Source: Symsagittifera roscoffensis (taxonomy: Eukaryota > Xenacoelomorpha > Acoela > Convolutidae). From it: a DNA stretch of 64,000 nt. The notes beneath the pieces are model-generated. The model saw only the letters and a list, made by a program, of their open reading frames with translations. It was not told the DNA's origin and did not search any database. Position numbers and translations under genes: made by a program. Location: assembly GCF_963678635.1 (NCBI RefSeq), contig NC_087065.1, positions 63,018,754 through 63,082,753 on the forward strand. Reading direction: 5' to 3'. Below, one piece after another: positions 24,466 to 34,448 of the stretch (its first letter is position 1; each line of letters begins with the position of its first letter).

Positions 24466-27400
24466 GTTAGTGGTTGTAATTGTCAGTCATCTATCCATAT
24501 ATCCAAATATCTCTTTATAAAATCGTCATTTGAATCTGTTTTTTTTTTCGTAGCAACCATATGATTGGATCAACTATCCACCATTCAGTTCAAACCTACT
24601 CTAATTTTAAAAATCTTCTGTTATTGTTTGACTTCATTGCTATGTTTTTTATTCAGATCATTGACTCTTATCACGCTTTCACCCCGAGATTTTGCCCGAG
24701 TGTGAGCGCAAAAAGCTGTTGACAGCTTGGTTTACGTAAACTGCCGTTCAATTTTGTAATTTATTGTGCGACGAGGACGAGCAAATAAACGACGGCAACG
24801 ATTACATGTTAAGTATTGACAGTGAAGGCAAAAATTGTAATATGCTTTTGAGATTGGATGCATCTGATACTGATGTTTCTCTTATTCAGAACTTTGCTAT
24901 TTTAATACAATTTCTCTTATCACAGAAATGAGGGCAAAAGAATGCATCAACAAGGATAGCAGCAGCAATTGATAAACAGTATGTCGCTACAAAAAAAGAT
25001 TTACACAGAGCAGCAGCAGTATTAACAACTAAGAAAGACAACACAAGGCAATGTTTCGTTGCAGGATCCACGAGTTAGTACTTCTTCTAGTGCGTTTGAT
25101 GCTGTTTTAAGGAACGAACTCAACAAAAAGTTTTGTCTCTCGCCAATTGTTGAACTACTTACGTACATCTTCCTTATCAGTGGTAATTAAAGTGGCAAGC
25201 ACGGTGAACAACCAGCAGATTCGTCAACATCCGATGCATTTGAGAGCCTCGTTTGATGACAATGACGGAAAAATAATTTTTCTATGAGACAATTTCTGAT
25301 TTCAATTGTGTATTATTTTATTGTCGCTGTTGCTTCATTACTTTATTTATTATTTGAAAACAGATAATGGTTGTCTGTTAGAATTAATCAATATTTTCCC
25401 AATTTTTTTAAATATTTAGGTCAGGCAAACTGTTTGTGTTTGTGTGTGTGAGTGTGTGTGTGTGTGTGTGTGCGTTTTTGTGCATGTAGTTTTTGATCAA
25501 CCAGCAAATGTAAGGCTGGAAAAACTTTTTTTTAATCGAACTGATAATGATGATTTTTATTCAATTTTGATTCTTTTCAAGTCCTGATTGATCAATTGCT
25601 TTCTTTCGGAGAACTGGTCGACGACCGCATGTCGATGACCACCAAACCAAACGCCCCTGTAGCAAACCTTAACAACGCGTTGAACGCCGAGGAATCTAAC
25701 TGGCAGTTTTCCGGTGATGTAATTGGGTGCTTGGCTTGTTGATATACTTGGTAATCAATAACCGTAGCAGCAGCAGAAGCAAAAAAAAACGAAAAACGGG
25801 AAGAAAAAAGTTAATTCCTCCGTTCCCTTTTGAGCCAAAAAATGTCTATGATAATGACAACGACAATCAGGACGATAAATGAAAATTTTGGTGATGACGA
25901 CGACATTTTCTGTTAGTGGTTGTAATTGTCAGTCATCTATCCATATATCCAAATATCTCTTTATAAAACCGTCATTTGAATCTGTTTTTTTGTAGCAACC
26001 ATATGATTGGATCAACTATCCACCATTCAGTTCAAACCTACTCTAATTTTAAAAATCTTCTGTTATTGTTTGACTTCATTGCTATGTTTTTTATTCAGAT
26101 CATTGACTCTTATCACGCTTTCACCCCGAGATTTTGCCCGAGTGTGAGCGCAAAAAGCTGTTGACAGCTTGGTTTACGTAAACTGCTGTTCAATTTTGTA
26201 ATTTATTGTGCGACGAGGACGAGCAAATAAACGACGGCAACGGTTACATGTTAAGTATTGACAGTGAAGGCAAAAATTGTAATATGCTTTTGAGATTGGA
26301 TGCATCTGATACTGATGTTTCTCTTATTCAGAACTTTGCTATTTTAATACAATTTCTCTTATCACAGAAATGAGGGCAAAAGAATGCATCAACAAGGATA
26401 GCAGCAGCAATTGATAAACAGTATGTCGCTACAAAAAAAGATTTACACAGAGCAGCAGCAGAATTAACAACTAAGAAAGACAACACAAGGCAATGTTTCG
26501 TTGCAGGATCCACGAGTTAGTACTTCTTCTAGTGCGTTTGATGCTGTTTTAAGGAACGAACTCAACAAAAAGTTTTGTCTCTCGCCAATTGTTGAACTAC
26601 TTACGTACATCTTCCTTATCAGTGGTAATTAAAGTGGCAAGCACGGTGAACAACCAGCAGATTCGTCAACATCCGATGCATTTGAGAGCCTCGTTTGATG
26701 ACAATGACGAAAAAATAATTTTTCTATGAGACAATTTCTGATTTCAATTGTGTATTATTTTATTGTCGCTGTTGCTTCATTACTTTATTTATTATTTGAA
26801 AACAGATAATGGTTGTCTGTTAGAATTAATCAATATTTTCCCAATTTTTTTAAATATTTAGGTCAGGCAAACTGTTTGTGTTTGTGTGTGTGAGTGTGTG
26901 TGTGTGTGTGTGTGCGTTTTTGTGCATGTAGTTTTTGATCAACCAGCAAATGTAAGGCTGGAAAAACTTTTTTTTAATCGAACTGATAATGATGATTTTT
27001 ATTCAATTTTGATTCTTTTCAAGTCCTGATTGATCAATTGCTTTCTTTCGGAGAACTGGTCGACGACCGCATGTCGATGACCACCAAACCAAACGCCCCT
27101 GTAGCAAACCTTAACAACGCGTTGAACGCCGAGGAATCTAACTGGCAGTTTTCCGGTGATGTAATTGGGTGCTTGGCTTGTTGATATACTTGGTAATCAA
27201 TAACCGTAGCAGCAGCAGAAGCAAAAAAAAACGAAAAACGGGAAGAAAAAAGTTGATTCCTCCGTTCCCTTTTGAGCCAAAAAATGTCTATGATAATGAC
27301 AACGACAATCAGGACGATAAATGAAAATTTTGGTGATGACGACGACATTTTCTGTTAGTGGTTGTAATTGTCAGTCATCTATCCATATATCCAAATATCT

Positions 27401-28327
27401 CTTTATAAAACCGTCATTTGAATCTGTTTTTTTTTGTAGCAACCATATGATTGGATCAACTATCCACCATTCAGTTCAAACCTACTCTAATTTTAAAAAT
27501 CTTCTGTTATTGTTTGACTTCATTGCTATGTTTTTTATTCAGATCATTGACTCTTATCACGCTTTCACCCAGAGTTTTTGCCCGAGTGTGAGCGCGAAAA
27601 GCTGTTGACAGCTTGGCTTACGTAAACTGCTGTTCAAATTTGTAGTTTATTGTGCGACGAGGACGAGCAAATAAACGACGGCAACGATTACATGTTAAGT
27701 ATTGACAGTGAAGGCAAAAATTGTAATAAGCTTTTGAGATTGGATGCATCTGATTCTGATGTTTCTCTTATTCAGAACTTTGCTATTTTAATAGAATTTC
27801 TCTTATCACCGAAATGAGGGCAAACGAATGCATCAACAAGGATAGCAGCAGCAATTGATAAACAGTATGTCGCTACAAAAAAAAGATTTACACAGAGCAG
27901 CAGCAGAATTAACAACTAAGAAAGACAACACAAGGCAATGTTTCGTTGCAGGATCCACGAGTTAGTACTTCTTCTAGTGCGTTTGATGCTGTTTTAAGGA
28001 ACGAACTCAACAAAAAGTTTTGTCTCTCGCCAATTGTTGAACTACTTACGTACATCTTCCTTATCAGTTGTAATTAAAGTGGCAAGCACGGTGAACAACC
28101 AGCAGATTCGTCAACATCCGATGCATTTGAGAGCCTCGTTTGATGACGATGACGAAAAAATAATTTTTCTATGAGACAATTTCTGAATGAATTGTGTGTT
28201 ATTTTATTGTCGCTGTTGCTTCATTCCTTTATTTATTATTCGAAAATAGATAATTGTTGTCTGTTAGAATTAATCGATATTTTCCCAATTTTTTTAAAAT
28301 ATTTAGGCAAACTGTTTGTGTTTGTGT

Positions 28328-28381
<54 letters not shown>

Positions 28382-28815
28382 TTTTGTGCGTGTAGTTTTT
28401 GACCAACCAGCAAATGTAAGGCGGGAAAAACTTTTTTTTAATCGAACTGATAATGATGATTTTTATTCTATTTTGATTCTTTTCAAGTCCTGATTGATCA
28501 ATTGCTTTCTTTTGGAGAACTTGTCGACGACCGCATGCCGATGACCGCCAAACCAAATGCCCCTGTAGCAAACCTAAACAACGCGTCGAACGCCGAGGAA
28601 TCCAACTGGCAGTTTTCCGGTGATGTAATTGGGTGCTTGGCTTGTTGATATACTTGGTAATCAATAACCGTAGCAGCAGCAGAAGCAAAAAAAACGAAAA
28701 ACGGGGAAAAAAAGTTGATTCCTCCGTTCCCTTTTGAGCCAAAAAATGTCTATGATAATGACAACGACAATCAGGACGATAAATGAAAATTTTGGTGATG
28801 ACGACGACATTATCC
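24466..28815. repeat. 1.44-kb tandem repeat, three units
   Basis: Units start at GTTAGTGGTTGTAATTGTCAG: 24466-25911 (1,446 bp), 25912-27353 (1,442 bp) and 27354-about 28815. Units 1 and 2 end in GACGACATTTTCT and run directly into the next GTTAGTGG. Unit 3 instead continues as GACGACATTATCCAACTG to the assembly gap. Copy C has only one partial unit (17871-18980) with an internal deletion. Within each unit lies a TG tract of different length. The units contain no recognised coding domain, and open frames such as 27034-27348 or 27321-27608 are incidental. Confidence 0.9.
28316..28380. repeat. TG microsatellite, longest allele
   Basis: The TG tract of the third tandem unit is about twice as long as in the other units. 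Frames through it give alternating Val/Cys or His/Thr strings. Confidence 0.95.
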
Positions 28816-28941
28816 AACTGCAGCAACAAGAGGAACGAATGTGCGAACGAGCAAGCGAAGAAAAAGAAGGAGCAGGCAAAGAGAAAAAGACAAAAATTGG
28901 TTTTTCTTATCTCTTGACTTTTTGTGTTTTATATAAGTTGG

Positions 28942-29141
28942 NNNNNNNNNNNNNNNNNNNNNNNNNNNNNNNNNNNNNNNNNNNNNNNNNNNNNNNNNNN
29001 NNNNNNNNNNNNNNNNNNNNNNNNNNNNNNNNNNNNNNNNNNNNNNNNNNNNNNNNNNNNNNNNNNNNNNNNNNNNNNNNNNNNNNNNNNNNNNNNNNNN
29101 NNNNNNNNNNNNNNNNNNNNNNNNNNNNNNNNNNNNNNNNN
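28942..29141. other. Assembly gap (200 N)
   Basis: Exactly 200 undetermined bases, a conventional placeholder length. The left side ends in repeat sequence (TTTTATATAAGTTGG) that is also at about 19030-19044. The right side starts inside a Ty3/gypsy reverse transcriptase. The two sides may therefore not be true neighbours. Confidence 0.97.
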
Positions 29142-30108
29142 TGCTTTCATAGACGACATCTTAATTGAGTCAAAGGGAACAAGAATAGAGCACAATGCAC
29201 TAGTTTGAAGATTTTTGAAGCATAATTTTTGAAGAAGTTGGGTGTATCAAACGTTTCCTTAAAACTACGGAAATGCGAGTTTGCAAAACAGATTGTGAAT
29301 GGTTAGGGTTCCGAATCGGAAAAAACGGCATCGCACCATTGGTTCGGAAAACTCAAGCAGTAGAAGATTTGAAAACCCCGAAATCTAGGAAACAACTGAA
29401 ATCACTAATGGGTTTTATGCAGTGTTTGCATAAATTTTTACCGAAACTCGCTGAAGTCAGGGCACCGTTACGACCGTTACTCAGTCAGAACAACGATTTG
29501 GTCTGGACACCGAATTGCGAGAATGCGTTTCAAAAATTGAAATCACTAGTGAAAAACATTGTAGAGCTTAGGCATTTCGATATTCAACGTGAGACTAGAA
29601 TAGTTTGTGATGCTAGTCACGATTGCCTAGGTGCCGTGTTAGAACAGTACGGTGCCAGCGGTTGGCATCCAATTTCGTTTGCGTCACGCTATCTTAATCC
29701 AGCCGAGAAAAAATATTCTACGAACAAATTGGAGTTACTCGCGGTAATGAGGGCAACGGAACATTTCCGAAACTATATCTACCGACATTATTTCACGGTT
29801 ATATCGGATCACAAGGCGTTACTTACACTATTAAATTCATCACCAAAAAGAAATAAAACATTTTTAGTCGGCTAACTCGATGGTACGATCGTTTGGTAGC
29901 GTATGCTTTCATAGTTGAACATATACAGGGGTCAAAAAAGGGAATGGAAGAATATTTGTCTCGGTTTCCATTTGCAGCGGCACCCGAAACAAGTCATTAC
30001 GATGAAAGTTTTACAGTAGCGAAAATAAAAATGATAAAAGATGCATTAAATCCTGGGGACCAGTTAAATCCTAGGGGTCAAAAAGTGAAACAAATTCGAA
30101 AAATCTGA
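29142..30108 (+). pseudogene. Ty3/gypsy RT end and RNase H
   Basis: The first bases read FIDDILIESK, the (F/Y)xDD catalytic box of the reverse transcriptase. A shift follows, and then 29273-29875 is open for 200 codons: GFRIGKNGIAP, a connection segment (SLMGFMQCLHKFLP) and RNase H with Asp in IVCDASHD, Glu in NKLELLAVM and Asp in VISDHKAL. A frame break at about 29873 leads to 29893-30108, which continues the family's usual text (IVEHIQGSKKGMEEYLSRFP, the post-RNase H 'NxxADxLSR' region). RNase H catalytic residues are intact, but the reading frame is not. Confidence 0.85.
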
Positions 30109-30479
30109 CGGTAGAGGGCGGACGATCATGCTTGTACTCAAAGAGAAAGGTTGTATCCAATGAAAATAGAGGGAAATTAGAATATGCAAATAGTAACCGT
30201 GAGAGCAAGCGCTCACTAGAGGGCGTGGTTACATGCAACTGGCAGTTAGCCAATCACAATCGAAATATTTGCATACCGGAGGAAATATTTAAATTACGAA
30301 GAAAGAAAATCAAGTTGTTCTCAGTACTTAAAATCAAGTTGTCGATTGAAAGGAAAAATAATCAATAAAAGTATGTCATCTATAAATTCTCCAGAGAAAA
30401 CCGATCCGAAATACCTTCTGCTATTGTAAATACCTCGACCCATTCCGGAAATGTAAACCTCAATGTAGTATTAAACAGA
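30109..30479. other. Linker between RNase H and integrase
   Basis: AT-rich, with short frames such as 30132-30368 of Lys/Arg/Asn-rich composition. Two AGAGGGCG motifs (30112 and 30220) stand out. It may be a divergent spacer of the polyprotein or a small insertion. I recognise no domain. Confidence 0.4.
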
Positions 30480-31100
30480 GTGCAAAATCAACCGCCGAGT
30501 TTGAATTCAGATTCCGATATAGAAGTTAAACCTCCAGATAAAATTATTCAGAAAAGCACTTTTTCAAAAAAACTCAAAACCATTAATTCATTCCCGCATC
30601 AATTTCCCGGATTGTCTTATCCCCTTGTACATACTGATAATTTGATTTTTTTAATAGTACCTACTGATGTTCGAACAGTTAAGAAAATTGATTACCCAGA
30701 AAATCTAAATTTAAAATTAGTGGAAGCTAATTTGGATAAAGGTCCTATACTAAAAACAATTCACGACGCGATACAAGACAAGAACCCACGGGCCAAGGAT
30801 AATATCGCCAAACAATACTAAGTTCAACATTTCAACGATTTCGCTGTGCGCGAAAATTGTTTGTGGATGGATGGCCGACTGGCCATACCGAAGGACATGT
30901 CATCAGCAGTTTTGAACCGATTGCATAACAACCATCACGGGCGGGACAAAATGTTCGCGGCGGCGAAAGATGTCTAGATACCGCTCATGCAGAGGAACCT
31001 CGCGGCCACAGCAAAATACTGTAAAAGCTGCCTAGAAGCAGGTAAACACCTTAAACCGCACATTCCAAAAAATGATGTGGGGGACACATATGTACGTAGG
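30480..31100 (+). pseudogene. Ty3/gypsy integrase N-terminal part
   Basis: 30480-30821 is open but not distinctive until its end. From about 30830 the translation reads FAVRENCLWMDGRLAIP, then a His-His pair in LHNNHHGRDKM, and after an in-frame stop CKSCLEAGKH. This is the HHCC zinc-binding domain that binds the element's termini. The stop at about 30975 inactivates it. Confidence 0.75.
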
Positions 31101-31121
31101 TAACCTAATGATCTTGTTCAA

Positions 31122-31466
31122 TTGGAATTTTGGGGTCCTGTAAAGTATGTACAGGGTCGAAAGAATTATGTTCTAGTAGCGATAGATACGTTCTCACATT
31201 GGCCGTCGGCTTATGTTTGCTCAAGTAACAAATCTAAAAATGTGTTAAAATTCCTAAGGAAACACATAAATACACATGGTCACCCAAGGAAATTACATAT
31301 GGATCAAGCAACCGGATTCTTTTCGAAAGATATAAAAAATTTCTGTAATTATGAGGGCATTGAACTCATAAAATTTCCAGTTAAGGACCATTGCGCTACG
31401 GGGATGGTCGAAAGGACCATCGGCTCGATAAAAAAACTACGTCCTAATATACCTACGGGAAAATAA
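31122..31466 (+). pseudogene. Ty3/gypsy integrase core, first Asp changed
   Basis: The core domain of the strand-transfer enzyme is open over 114 codons. The position of the first catalytic Asp (usually DFxGP) reads LEFWGPV, with a GAA codon at 31125-31127, so Glu replaces Asp. The second Asp is present in HMDQATGFFS and the Glu in GMVERTIGS. The frame begins within the coding text; the leucine codon at 31122 is not a true start. It ends at a TAA at 31464, after which a short fragment (about 31490-31560, ALSALRFVPHSRTKVTPFH) continues the domain in another frame. Confidence 0.85.
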
Positions 31467-31645
31467 GAACTATAAATTTGGATTGATGATCTCCCGAGCG
31501 CTGAGCGCTTTACGATTTGTGCCGCATTCTAGAACTAAAGTGACGCCATTTCACACTTATCATAGAAGAGAATCTAACTTGGAAAAATGTAATTAACCAG
31601 AAATTACAATGTTAAGAGTAGAGCAAGGCGAGTGGTCTACCCAAA

Positions 31646-32398
31646 GTGGAACTAAATCTCGACTGGGAGAAGCGCAGCGATCTCGTGTACGCCTCTGAAA
31701 AACGAAGGACGCCGAGGATCCTGGATGAGAACGAATTAGCTGAGGCTGAAGTGGAACCTAAGGCGCCAGAGTTACCCAAGGCACCAGAGTGGCTAAAGCG
31801 CCTTAGGACAAGCACCACGACGGTCTACCAACAGACCGGGAAAACGGATCCAAAAAACCCAAGGAGGTATAAACGTTTTCCACTAAAAATTGAAAAAATG
31901 ACAAAACATACGGTGCAAAATAAAAAAGGATCATTACTAAGGAGAAATGGTGTTTCGTTTAGATCGGCGGCTGAAGAGAGTAGAACTGAAAAGGGGACCG
32001 ACGCTAATACCCCGGGGCCGATTAAACCAAAGGAACCTAAAAGTAATGCGGGGAACAACGGAAAGGAGTATCAAGAAAAGAAACGGGCGAAGACGAACAG
32101 TGAGGAGCGAAGAATCAAGAAAAAGCGAATAGTCGAGAGCAGCGAAGACGAGAGCGACGAGGAGGATGAGAGCGAATGGGCGGACGTGAGACGAGAAGGC
32201 GACGCAGAGAAAACGACAGCTACGGAAAACCAGGCGAGCGGGGCGGACGAACCGTCGGGAACGGAAAAAACGATAGTACCAAAAACCGTCGGTAACAAGA
32301 GAAAGTTGAGTGAGGCAGCAACGCGCCGATCGACGCGACAACCAAGAGGAGTGGACAAAACGGGTGGAGTGATGATTCACCGTATCGAGCGTGAATGA
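31646..32398 (+). pseudogene. Charged C-terminal tail of Ty3/gypsy pol
   Basis: A 250-codon open frame rich in Lys, Arg, Glu and Ser, with acidic (SSEDESDEEDESEWADV) and basic (KRRIKKKR-like) clusters and an ending QPRGVDKTGG. It follows the integrase C-terminus and stands where gypsy elements often have a variable tail before the 3' LTR. No chromodomain is recognisable. The ATG is internal, and the frame probably continues the polyprotein from before 31646. Higher GC content than the flanks marks it as element-derived. The minus-strand open frames here are shadows. Confidence 0.6.
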
Positions 32399-34189
32399 GT
32401 AAAAGAAAAAGAAGGACCCAGGGAGAGGGTTGGCAAGTGTGCCGAAAAACTCAAGTTGACACTAAACTGGAAACTTTAAAAGTTCTGCATTTAAAACTAA
32501 AACTGTGGATTAAAACTACGGAGAAAATTATGAGTATGATAAATTTATTTGTGGTTGCCCAAATGATATAGGGACCAGTTTTGAGTTTATGTAAGTTTAT
32601 ATGAGTTTGATCTTTCTGTCTGGGGACCTGCTGCTGTGACCTTGCGATCGCTATCGTCCGGCATAAGCTAAAACAGTGAAGTGAAGTAAAATTAAGTTTT
32701 GATACCATTCAGTTGCCTTATTCAATTAAACTTATTTTAACATACGTTTTGGAACTTCAACACTGCATAAGTTTTATCAGCATGGATTTTATATGTGATT
32801 TCAGAGAAAAAATAAAATGGCCAAGCTTAAAGGAAATACATTTGTTCACTGCCACGCCATTGGTTAATGTTTCTAATTTTGTCTTATTTCTTCTTTTTTC
32901 AAATTGTTAATAAAATCTATATATAATTTTAATACATAGGACCCTGGATCAGGGACCCATCCGTTTATGTATTCTTCTGCCTTGTGTTTCATAGCAATTT
33001 CGATCCAAATTTGGATAAAATTCATTTTCTTTTTTTGATTATTTAGGGGGATGTAACCGAAAAGACACATATTTTATCAAATGACTTGAATTGATTTTTC
33101 GTCAAACAAGGCGTTTTGTCAACTGTGCTTGCAATGAAGAAAAAGGACGTCTAAATCTCTGTCGTCCAAATTTCTAATCTTCTTATCGATCTAGCACCTG
33201 CCGCTAGTAACACTCGACATTTGCAGGTCACACGTTGTTCAAATTAGTTTGTTCACGTCTCGTGTACTTTATGACTATCTAAAACTGGCATGTATTAGAC
33301 ACACATTAAGCCGACGCTGTGTAGAGTGAACAAAAAATGTGATCATACAAGTTGATGATTTTATGTCGGTTTTGTTGTGGTATTTTTTTCATTGAGATCT
33401 TCTTTCAAAATCGCTGGTCTTCTTTGCTGTACAATGATCTTCCAAGCGTTCGGAATGTTTGTTTTATTCAACAATTTAACTAATTTCGACAACTTAAACA
33501 ACAATCTAAGAAACTTACAGCAATGAGCAGTCGCCTTAACGCAGCTTCGTCTCACCTCTGACTGACCTGCCGTCCGTTGCGATTTTGTGGCTGGATTTAT
33601 GAATGCCCAGAGGTTCTTTGAGCCGAACGCCTAACAGCCGAAAACTTAAATCATAGTTTCAAAAATTTAGGGTTACTGAAAAAGAACAACATAATTAAAA
33701 CTTTCATTCAGCGCCTGTAATCAAAGTAATCCTATCGCTTTTTGTTCACATTCTTTGATATTTCAGGTCTTCGGTTTGTTTGATTTAGAGTTAAAAGACC
33801 CACGTAGAGTAAAAAGTAATTTCCCTGTAAAGGACCTGTGACCAGGTTAAAGAATATAAGGAAAAGGAAGCAGTAAAGGCCCGAATAAATTTAAAACATT
33901 TGTCTCCCATTTCTTTTCGGTTAACTATCTCAAGAATTTCCACACTTGGCTAGCCAAATTGGCAAATTGCTCAACTATTTATTTGACTTGGCTCTGGTGT
34001 TTAGTGTCTTGTCCAACTTTACGGCAAAGACTGAAACTTGTAATAATTTATCTTATCATTTTCAATTTCGTTCCTCTTCGCCGTTTTGACCGCACCCCAA
34101 ATTCTAAAATCAGGTTTGAACAATCTTAGCTATTTCAGTAATGGCATGCAGGTTTGATACAAAGTTGATTTCGTCATAAAATGGTGATA
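32399..34189. other. No recognisable gene
   Basis: It may begin with the 3' LTR of the gypsy relic, given the purine-rich start, but I see no matching 5' copy. Later sequence is AT-rich with only short incidental frames (32713-32910, 33361-33555). Fragments with GGGACC/GGTCC (32571, 32940-32957, 33831-33846) resemble pieces near the minisatellite's right flank. Confidence 0.4.
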
Positions 34190-34308
34190 GATAAGGAGTC
34201 TCTAGAAATTTCCGTCGTCTGCTGTTAAATTTTGCAGGTCTAAAAATGCACCTCGTTATGCACCCTCGTTAGGCCTCTTAAATCCACCCGGGGTCGAGGT
34301 TGTGCTTT

Positions 34309-34440
34309 TATGACGGTCGCGCCCAAATTTTGGTATTTCCAGACTGCCGCGACCAAAAATGAATATTTTCAGACCACCGCGACCAAAATTTGGTATTTCC
34401 AGACTTTGCGGACCGAGGCAATGAGTCCGCGACCGAAGGT
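34309..34440. repeat. Inverted monomer-like units at the left edge
   Basis: Three units of about 30 bp, each with CCGCGACC(A)AAA and a TTTCCAGAC or TTTTCAGAC end, lie in the opposite orientation to the main array, whose units carry GTCGCGG and TCGAAAAATTA. The same GGTCGCGG-plus-AT-tract logic is therefore present on both strands at this edge. Confidence 0.65.
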
Positions 34441-34448
34441 AATTTAAC

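Larger units (their letters stand above)
20869..25578 (+). mobile_element. Maverick/Polinton-like relic, copy D
   Basis: Near-identical duplicate of copy C. The breakpoint on the left is at TTCAACCTAAG (14270 and 20869), preceded by unrelated sequence in each case. All polymerase pieces are present again: the GGRT box and motif A near 22565-22675, the LPP segment at 22886-23098 and motif C at about 23622-23642 within 23502-23726. The last 1.1 kb is the first unit of the tandem repeat that follows. High similarity in both coding and non-coding parts, including the stops, shows that duplication came after decay. Confidence 0.75.
29142..32398 (+). mobile_element. Ty3/gypsy-like LTR retrotransposon, truncated pol
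   Basis: Order is end of reverse transcriptase, RNase H, a linker, integrase zinc-binding part, integrase core, integrase C-terminus and a long charged tail. This RT-RH-IN order defines Ty3/gypsy. Gag, protease and most of the RT are missing into the assembly gap. At least five stops or frameshifts break pol. A purine-rich tract follows the last stop (about 32399-32430), where a polypurine tract and 3' LTR could start, but I cannot define LTR ends. Translated blocks are far better preserved than in the BEL/Pao and Polinton relics, so this is a younger insertion. Confidence 0.85.

Noticed and set aside
28236-28829. 197-codon minus-strand open frame
   Set aside because: It crosses the TG microsatellite (His-Thr string) and the tandem-repeat unit. 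Equivalent frames in the other units are broken.
31937-32380. 147-codon minus-strand frame
   Set aside because: Shadow of the charged gypsy tail, which is better supported on the plus strand.
32399-32700. 3' LTR of the gypsy relic
   Set aside because: There is a purine-rich tract, but no matching 5' LTR in the window (it would lie in or before the gap) and no clear TG...CA boundaries.
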